From Paguma larvata (taxonomy: Eukaryota > Chordata > Mammalia > Carnivora > Viverridae): DNA of 64,000 nucleotides. Below, one piece after another: positions 57,861 through 64,000 of the stretch (its first letter is position 1; each line of letters opens with the position of its first letter). The position numbers and the translations under genes are program-made. Below the pieces are notes generated by a model. It ran no database searches. It was not told the DNA's origin and saw only the letters and a program-made list of their open reading frames with translations. Where the stretch lies: contig CM057839.1 of NCBI GenBank assembly GCA_030068075.1, forward strand, positions 49,876,960 through 49,940,959, read 5' to 3'.

Positions 57861-58789
57861 TTTGCGCCACGTCAACTTGGTTAAGCTGGGAACTGTGATT
57901 CCCAGACAACTGTTTCCTATATGGCTCAAGGTTAGGATTGGCCAAAAGAGAAACTTACCCAAAATTTGGAAGATGGAAGTGAAGTAGGGGAGAGGGGAAG
58001 GGCAGGAGACCTTTCCCTGCACTCAGACATGGTGATGGTGATACAGTAGTATGGATCCCAGCTGGTACTGACTTCCCTCTGCTCCACGCCTACCTTGTCC
58101 CCCCTACTGCTGCTTCTGTTCATCAACAGCAGCCACAAGCTCACCCCCAGATGCTCGGCCACAAACCACGGAGGCAGCTGCCACACAGAGGCTGTAGTTC
58201 CCCCACGGTCCTCTCCAAGTAACCCTCCACTTGCAATCCACTTTCAGCGGCCGGGACATGCTTAGTTTCCCAGATCTCCCTGCGAGCTCGGAGCAGTCTA
58301 TCTGAGCTGGTACTTCAGGACAACTAGTAAATGACACCTCCAACGCTCCAGCTCCCTCTCCCAGACTTTCACTTCCCCAGGTGTAACACACCTGCTTTCC
58401 AGGGCAAACCCAATTTGCAGCTCTGGCTGATTTCTGCGGTCCAAGTACTCTTCACTTTTCAAGCTACCAACATTAAGTCACTGAACACGGAGTTGGGAAG
58501 AAAGGTGCACAAGTGTTCTCCGAAGAGCCAGCCCCAGCTTGACCCTGAATGAGCCCCTCATCCCATGATACTCACACGGCTGCTCTTCTTCCTTGACCGA
58601 ACTCAGACTCACGCAGCCAGACTACAGGGTGATGGGCATCACATCAGTACAGCACCTGGCACACAGGAAATGCTCAAAAATTAAAGTCAGCATGTTACAG
58701 GAACCAACCCTCATATTGGGTTTGGTTCCGAACCCGCTAAAGGCAAGTACGTACCTGCAACCTCAAAAAAAAGGCAAGTCCATACAGGC
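57861..58789. other. Unassigned, moderately GC-rich stretch
   Basis: Text such as CACGTCAACTTGGTTAAGC and TTTCCCAGATCTCCCTGC hints at old LTR debris, but I cannot confirm it. TCAGTACAGCACCTGGCAC at about 58644-58662 is a short L2/MIR-like tail. Frames up to 95 codons on both strands are unsupported. Confidence 0.35.
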
Positions 58790-59420
58790 CGAGAGATAAA
58801 AGGATTTTCCAACTAATGCAAGAACAATTTTTACATAGATTAACAAAATGCTGTTGCATCTCTTTACAAATAAAGTAAGCAAATTCCATCTCCTACAAAA
58901 CAAATACAAATTAAGGAAATAATAGAATATTTTGCACGTGCAGCAGTGGAAGGTTGCACTCCATGAATATTAAGCAGCAATTTTGTAGTTAACATTAAAT
59001 GACCATCTCGGGGAGAAATTTATGGTTACTGAATCTGAGGCAGAAGCTTCCAGCTCCTTTCCAATAAACCTAATAACAGACAAAGGCTGCATAAACTTAA
59101 ATTTCAATACTGCCCTTCGCCTCCTAATCTGTTCTCTTACCTGTGCTCTTCGCTAGCTCTGTAGCTGTGGTCACAGAATGTAAACACCCTTATCTCACCC
59201 GTGAAGCACTTTCAAAATTCAATGCATTTGACATATAGGATTCTTTTCTTCCTGGGCTTATCAAACAGCATGATGACTGATAGTCGCTTTTAATTTTAAC
59301 CAAGGGTTTCAAGTTTATACTATTTGTTTCCCCAGCTGAGAATGACTAAATCAATGCTTACTTTGGAGCTGACCGTATGTGGATTATTAAACAGTTAACT
59401 TAGGCATGAAAACACATAGC
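58790..59420. promoter_or_regulatory. Candidate conserved non-coding element
   Basis: About 630 bp with no recognised repeat, AT-rich but complex, with TATTTTGCACGTGCAG (E-box CACGTG at about 58935-58940), homeodomain-like ATTAAAC and TTAATTTTAACC motifs and no coding frame. Enhancer-like texture only. Confidence 0.3.
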
Positions 59421-59984
59421 AAACTACTCGTTCTTCCTCACCTCAGAACTGGTGAAACTTTTAGCCAAATATTGCTAAGAGAAACGTCCCTCCGTGGAGA
59501 CTGTGCAAATCCTCTTTTTTCTTTGCCCTGGAGCTACATTATTTGCTGATACTCTCTTTGCTTTGCAAAATTCTACATCTGAAACCCCTGTGCTCTGCAA
59601 AGGACGCTTCACTGTATCAGGGCTTTCTTTCAAATAACAGAACGTTCAGTTTCTCAGTCAACGATTGTTCAAAATTTATTGTTAAGTCATCAAGCTTATT
59701 TCTGAGGAGATTTGGTGTCCTCTAAAGTGCACTCTCTACAAATAGCAGCTGCCTCTGATAGTTACCCAGAGGTGACTTTCTGTTCTCTGTTCTGATCTCT
59801 CCTTCTGTCTCTTTGAACTGCACTGTAGCAATCTGAAGGATTTTATAAATCCTGTCTTGGATGGGACCGGATAGAGAAAGAAAACAACCTCTAGGTTAAC
59901 TATAACCTGAACAAAACATCCCTTACTGTACAGCATTCACTACATCTGTGTTCTTTCTTGGATAAACCTATCAAACTGAAGAAG
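59421..59984. other. Unique stretch
   Basis: No repeat or exon recognised. Frames of 60-66 codons at 59543-59936 on both strands have no support. Confidence 0.4.
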
Positions 59985-60700
59985 GGAAAGTCGTTCCGGG
60001 CAAAAGAAATAGCATGTGCAAAAGTGTAGTGATAAGAGAAAATATACTGCAGTTCGGTGTCAGGAAATTAGCCAAAGATGGAAAGGTAGAGGTAGATATT
60101 TCACAGCTCCGCAAAACATGGCGCCCTTTTCTGCTCCTGACCTTGGATCGGTGGACTGTCCATTGTCATCCGAGATTAAGGAAAGGTTGAGCGGGAGGAA
60201 TGGGGGGCAGGGCTCAACAACAAAGACTTCTTTCTTTGTACTTTGCGCTGTGCATATGCAAAAGAATGACCGCAAAATGCCCGCTTATGTTCCATTGTTT
60301 AAATAGCTCCTGTATACCAAGCTAAGGCTTTGGACTTGGCCAGGCAGGAAATAGGAGTCCATTGTATTATTTTTAGCATGGAAGTGATGAGAGCAAATTC
60401 GAACTTGCCAGCAAGACCAGAAGGAGGCAAGATCCGTTGGGAACCACTGCCATAACCCATGCCAAAAGTGGCAGAAACTTGAACTAAGGCAGTGACTGGG
60501 AGGGGGTGGGTCGGAGACAAAGGAAGGGCTTAATAAGAAACTGAATGTTCCCTGTAAGTCATGGTGGGGGCGGGAGGAGCTGAAGACTCAAGGATGAAGC
60601 TGAGGATCTGACTTCAGAAATACGAAAGTTTCTGCTTCAAGGGGAGAGTAGAGACGGAGGTGATGTGGGGAGGAGGGAGGAACAGCAAGAACTGAGCTTT
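59985..60700 (-). repeat. L2 LINE, minus strand, diverged
   Basis: GTTCCGGGCAAAAGAAATAGC and ATGTGCAAAAGTGTAGTG match antisense L2 (ttccaggcagagggaacagcaagtgcaaaggcc). TTAGCATGGAAGTGATGAGAGC matches agcaggggagtgacatgatctg. The copy is old and partly replaced between the matches. Confidence 0.55.
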
Positions 60701-61303
60701 GGACTTCCGGGGTGCCCGTGGATGAACCTCCTAGACTGACCACAGAAGTGGGGGGGGGCAGGGGGGTGCATAGGCCAACAGCATTGCCCCCCGGGGTCCT
60801 CTCTTCCTGTCTGCCCGCTCCTCCAGGAAGAACACCTGTGTTTCCACCCCGCCCCTCACCCTCAGCCCTTTCTTATGCTCACACTTCCCACTCCTGGAGG
60901 GATCTGATGGGTCGAGGACTCCACCTGTCTCCCGTGTGGAAACAATTCCAGGAGCTCCATCAAGGGTTCAGGGGCGCAGACCTCCCTCGTGCGGGGCAGA
61001 ACCTTACCTCCAGCTCCACGCAGAGCAGTGGCCCTCAGGCCCCGCAGCCCCGCAGCTCCATGCTACCAGAACGGAATGTGCTAGCCCACGCGGCTGCAGC
61101 TGATTCTCTTCCTTTCGGCGTCATCCCTAGTCTCTTAAGCCGGAAACCTGGCCTGCTGCTTCTCCTCGTGCCCCAGCCCCTGTGTTTTCCACCAGCCCCC
61201 GCCGGGGGCCCTCTGCTTCTCCTCTGGCCCCCTTCCCAAATTTTCTCCTGCTGCATTGCCAGAGGCTTTCTCAAATGCAAATCTGATCACGGGGCTTACA
61301 ATG
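60701..61303. other. GC-rich stretch, L2-like at its 3' end
   Basis: G-runs at 60750-60758 (G9) and 60761-60766 (G6). CpGs are scattered but not dense enough for me to call an island by eye. From about 61200 the text (GGCTTTCTCAAATGCAAATCTG) resembles L2 sense sequence. A frame of about 281 codons crosses this region and runs into the SINE; P/S/L-rich and not supported as a gene. Confidence 0.45.
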
Positions 61304-61544
61304 CTTTTACAGATCAGAGCACCTGGTTGCCTCAGTCGGTTGAGCCAGGGATTCTCGATCTTGGCTCAGGTGATGATCTCACGGTTCCTGGGTTCAAGCC
61401 CCGCATCCGGCTCTGCGCTGATGCCAGGAGCCTGCTTGGGATTCTGTCTCATCTTCTCTCTGCCCCTCACCTGCTTGTGCGGGCGCGCTCTCTCTCTCTC
61501 TCTCAAAATAAACTTAAAAAAAAAAAAAAACACGTTTACAAATC
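61304..61544 (+). mobile_element. SINEC of variant type, nested near L2
   Basis: The body is about 61316-61530: AGAGCACCTGGTTGCCTCAG head, TTGAGCCAGGGATTCTCGATC middle, GGTTCAAGCCCCG B-box, a short GAGCCTGCTTGGGATTCTG body, CT tract and an A-rich tail. Target duplication CTTTTACAGATC (61304-61315) / CGTTTACAAATC (61533-61544), two mismatches. The truncated middle matches the 10073 copy. Confidence 0.92.
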
Positions 61545-61619
61545 TATGTGCCCCTGAGGACAAAGCATAGACTTCCAGACGAGGGACAGAAGTCTGACAT
61601 TTAGGTTTTACCCATCTCT

Positions 61620-61905
61620 CTTGCCATCATTTCATAACCCTTTTGAGCCTTGTGCTCTACCCTGACCATGTCCACCCAGAGATATTTTTTCCTTCATAAT
61701 TCATCGGGGAGATCTTTCCTATCTCCTGGCAGAACTAGGCACTCCCTTATTTACCTCCTGCGTACATTGGCAGATTCATTTGCTTAATTCTCTTGTCCCC
61801 TTCCCAGACCATAATCCCTTTAAGGGTAAGGGCCACGGTGTTCTCCCCAGCCTTTGGCATGGCGCCTGAAACACAGGGGTCCTCTGGTAGATGACCATTG
61901 CAGCA
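61620..61905 (+). repeat. L2 LINE 3' region after the SINE
   Basis: GAGATCTTTCCTATCTCCTGG, CAGACCATAATCCCTTTAAGGG (in part), TAAGGGCCACGGTGTTCTCC and GGCATGGCGCCTGAAACACAGG (in part) follow L2 3' order. With the L2-like text before 61303 it forms one copy split by the SINE. Confidence 0.65.
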
Positions 61906-62937
61906 GTAAGTGAACAGATACAGGAAGACAAAGACTGAGTCACTCCCATGCTCCTCCTGGAAACTGCCTGGTATTTCTTACTCTCTTCAAGGACACAGTG
62001 CTTTCATTCTGAGCTTCCTGACAGCCAATGCATAAAGAGAAACAATAAAGGATATGGTGTTCCTTGTCTGAAAAAAGCAACACTCTCACTTTTTAAGTAG
62101 AGACAAACTTTTTCCTGGGAATAAATTTTCAAAGGAATTCATCACGTGAGTTCTTGCGCAAGGAACATTGAACAACATAATGGGCAGTATCTTTAAGCAG
62201 TTTTTACAGAAGCTTCAGAAATATTCTTCACTTCACTGTTTCCAGTATGAAATGCTTTAAAAAAAAAAAAAAAGAAGGAAAGAAAGATAAAGACCTAGCC
62301 CTAAAACATGATTCATGAAAGAGCTTCCACTGGGAAAGGGTAGACTAACGAGCAGCACATTCAGAAGTTTCTGGTGATCAAGGATCCAGCCTAGCCCACA
62401 TAGGAGACTGTACATGTATAAACTCTCTTTCTCAAATATCAATTGTCTCAGTGAGGCTTGATGGGAGCTAAATGACAGCCCCAAATTGGCTTCTCTGAGA
62501 GCCTAGAAAACTCCCACTCATTCAAGGGTAGCTATTTGTAGCATGTAAACTCTTGCCAGACTGAGAGAAGAATCTGGCCCAATGAATAAAAATACAGAAA
62601 ATAACTGCTCGGAAACTGTAGGAGGAGAAGAGGCTCTGAGTTGCTTGTCTAACCGCAGCATTTAGTTTTACTGCACTGCATAGAGGCACTCGCAACTAAA
62701 ATTTATCAGGACATGGGCCTATCCCTGGCCCATAAGCCCACTAAGACAATAATAAAACTGTCTTTCTGGGTCTTGGTGTCACAAAGCACTAGTCACTCCC
62801 CCATCCCACCCCCACCTACAAAGATGAATGGGAATTCATCGGTAATTAAAGCTCTAGTAAAGGGACTGGGCTGGAGGGTGAGGGGTATAATTGTCAAAGG
62901 TAGAGTGAGGTACAGAAATAGGTTACAATCCTTCAGA
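61906..62937. other. Unique stretch with poly-A run
   Basis: An A16-type run is at about 62260-62275. Short frames are unsupported. A 101-codon frame from 62713 runs into the following SINE and is not a gene. Confidence 0.4.
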
Positions 62938-62938
62938 A

Positions 62939-63190
62939 CGTTAAACACAGGGGCACCTGGGTGGCTCAGTCGGTTGAGCTTCGGACTCTTGGTTTGGGCT
63001 CAGGTCATGATCAGGTGATGATCCCAGGGTCGTGAGATGGAGCCCCTCATTGGGCTCTGGCACTGAGCATGCAGCCTGCTTGAGATTCTCTCTCTCCCCC
63101 CTCCCCCATTTACATGCTCTCGCTCTCTCTCTCTAAAATAAAAAAAATAATAATAATAAAATTAGAAAAAAAACAGAGCACTAAACAAAG
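62939..63190 (+). mobile_element. SINEC, older or divergent subfamily
   Basis: The body is about 62950-63174: GGGGCACCTGGGTGGCTCAG head, GGACTCTTGGTTTGGGCTC, a B-box-like GGGTCGTGAGATGGAGCCC, then a short body CACTGAGCATGCAGCCTGCTTGAG. It lacks the GACAGCTCAGAGCCTGG block of the other copies. A likely target duplication is GTTAAACACAG / ACTAAACAAAG. The tail is TAATAA-rich. Confidence 0.9.
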
Positions 63191-64000
63191 AAGTAGCTCA
63201 TTTCAGTCAGCACCCTGCTTGCAACACAGAACAGAGGAACAGATGAGAGAGTTCAGAAGCAGACAGTCACTGGGCGGAGCGGTGCAGCTGTGAGTTTGGT
63301 CAGCCCTGAGTCCATCATTGCATTGTTCTAACAAAATATATGCGTGTGGCAGAGTCGAAATTCAGTTACAAGACTAGTCATTATAGCCATCAGCGGAACC
63401 CAAAAAAAGGCTTTTGCAAAGACAAAAAAATAAGCACAGAAAAAAAAAATTGCTGCGATAATTATTTTCACATCTAAATTTGCTAAATATTGAGACCTCT
63501 GATATAAAGAAAATGAAAGAACTCTAACTTCTAAAATAAGGCTGCTAGAAAAATATCAGCAAAGCAGTTTTCTAGAGCAAAGTAAGTGGATGTTGCTTCA
63601 GCATATTGATTGATCTATAATCCAAACATATTGACTTCTGTGTAATTAACAAAAGAGTTTAATTAATCTGCTGATTGAAAATGTCATCAATCTTATTCAA
63701 GTGAATTTTAATTCAAAGATAATATCATTATGAGTATTATGCTCAAGTAATTTTATTTAATTAATCATAAAAACTTGTCCTCACATATGACTTTAGCCTC
63801 AATAAATCATAAAATAGCTGACAAATTTTCTTTCTAGGAGAAAATTAAAGATATCAATTTGAAGCACTTTATTTTATATTATTGCTTGATGTGTTCTGAA
63901 ACGAAAATGATATATTTCAAAAGATATCTCCTTTCCTTTTGTCTCTACTTACATAATCATATAGGATGACAATTCTTTTGTGAGCATTCCTGTATCCACG
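63191..64000. other. AT-rich unique end of the window
   Basis: 63440-64000 is repeat-poor and very AT-rich with many ATTA/TTAAT cores (TGTGTAATTAACAAAAGAG, TTTAATTAATCTGCTG, TTTAATTAATCATAAAAAC). It has no coding frame. It may be a regulatory element or simply AT-rich background. Confidence 0.35.

Noticed and set aside
60481..60770. G-quadruplex candidates (GGGAGGGGGTGGG, G9CAG6)
   Set aside because: Only three well-separated G3 runs or runs without loops; a four-run G4 pattern is not clearly present.
60712..61557. 281-codon open frame as a gene
   Set aside because: P/S/L-rich, no domain, crosses an L2-like stretch and ends inside a SINEC tail; GC content alone explains it.
1..64000. CRISPR array, operon or prokaryotic system
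   Set aside because: The window is mammalian; the direct repeats present are SINE target duplications and microsatellites.

Overview
This 64 kb window is mammalian nuclear DNA from a carnivoran, most likely a felid. The lineage call rests on eight tRNA-derived SINEC copies. They have a tRNA-like head with A- and B-box, a CT-rich body and a tail of the type (CT)n-CAAAAATAAATAAACATTAAAA. The heads read GGGCGCCTGGGTGGCTCAGT and the middle contains GCTGACAGCTCAGAGCCTGG, which I recall as the cat-type SINEC rather than the dog-type SINEC_Cf. Most copies have target-site duplications that can be read directly. Repeat family names are from memory of consensus sequences; no database was searched.

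I find no protein-coding gene or exon, no rRNA, tRNA or snRNA gene, and no CRISPR or prokaryotic feature. The open frames are short and overlap on both strands. The longest (about 281 codons, 60712-61557) runs through GC-rich DNA into a SINE and looks fortuitous. The window is best described as intergenic or deep-intronic DNA.

Layout. 0-6 kb: mostly unique, homeodomain-site-rich DNA with an old MIR, two SINEs and a GT/GCGT microsatellite. 6-10 kb: internal part and LTR debris of an ancient ERVL-MaLR element, then L2 and a MaLR LTR. 10-18 kb: SINEs, L2, a probable LTR inside L2, and a Tigger/pogo-like DNA transposon (15964-16834) split by a SINE. 18-20.7 kb: repeat-poor DNA that looks like a regulatory block. 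20.7-29.3 kb: dense ancient repeats, including a long minus-strand L2 broken by an L1 fragment and two MaLR-type LTRs, then an L3/CR1 relic. 29-42 kb: L2, MIR, L1 3' ends, SINEs and short tandem repeats. 42-46 kb: long minus-strand L1, two LTRs and a plus-strand L1. 46-49 kb: unique. 49-52.5 kb: L2 interrupted by L1 and a MaLR LTR. 52.5-60 kb: mainly unique, AT-rich, with scattered MIR and L2. 60-64 kb: GC-rich L2-related segment, two SINEs of older or variant type, and an AT-rich unique end.

Nothing here forms a pathway. The functional candidates are non-coding: several repeat-free AT-rich blocks that resemble conserved enhancers, one CTCF-like motif, a hairpin flanked by homeodomain sites, and a strong splice-donor consensus inside the transposon. 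I did not find a convincing new biological system.
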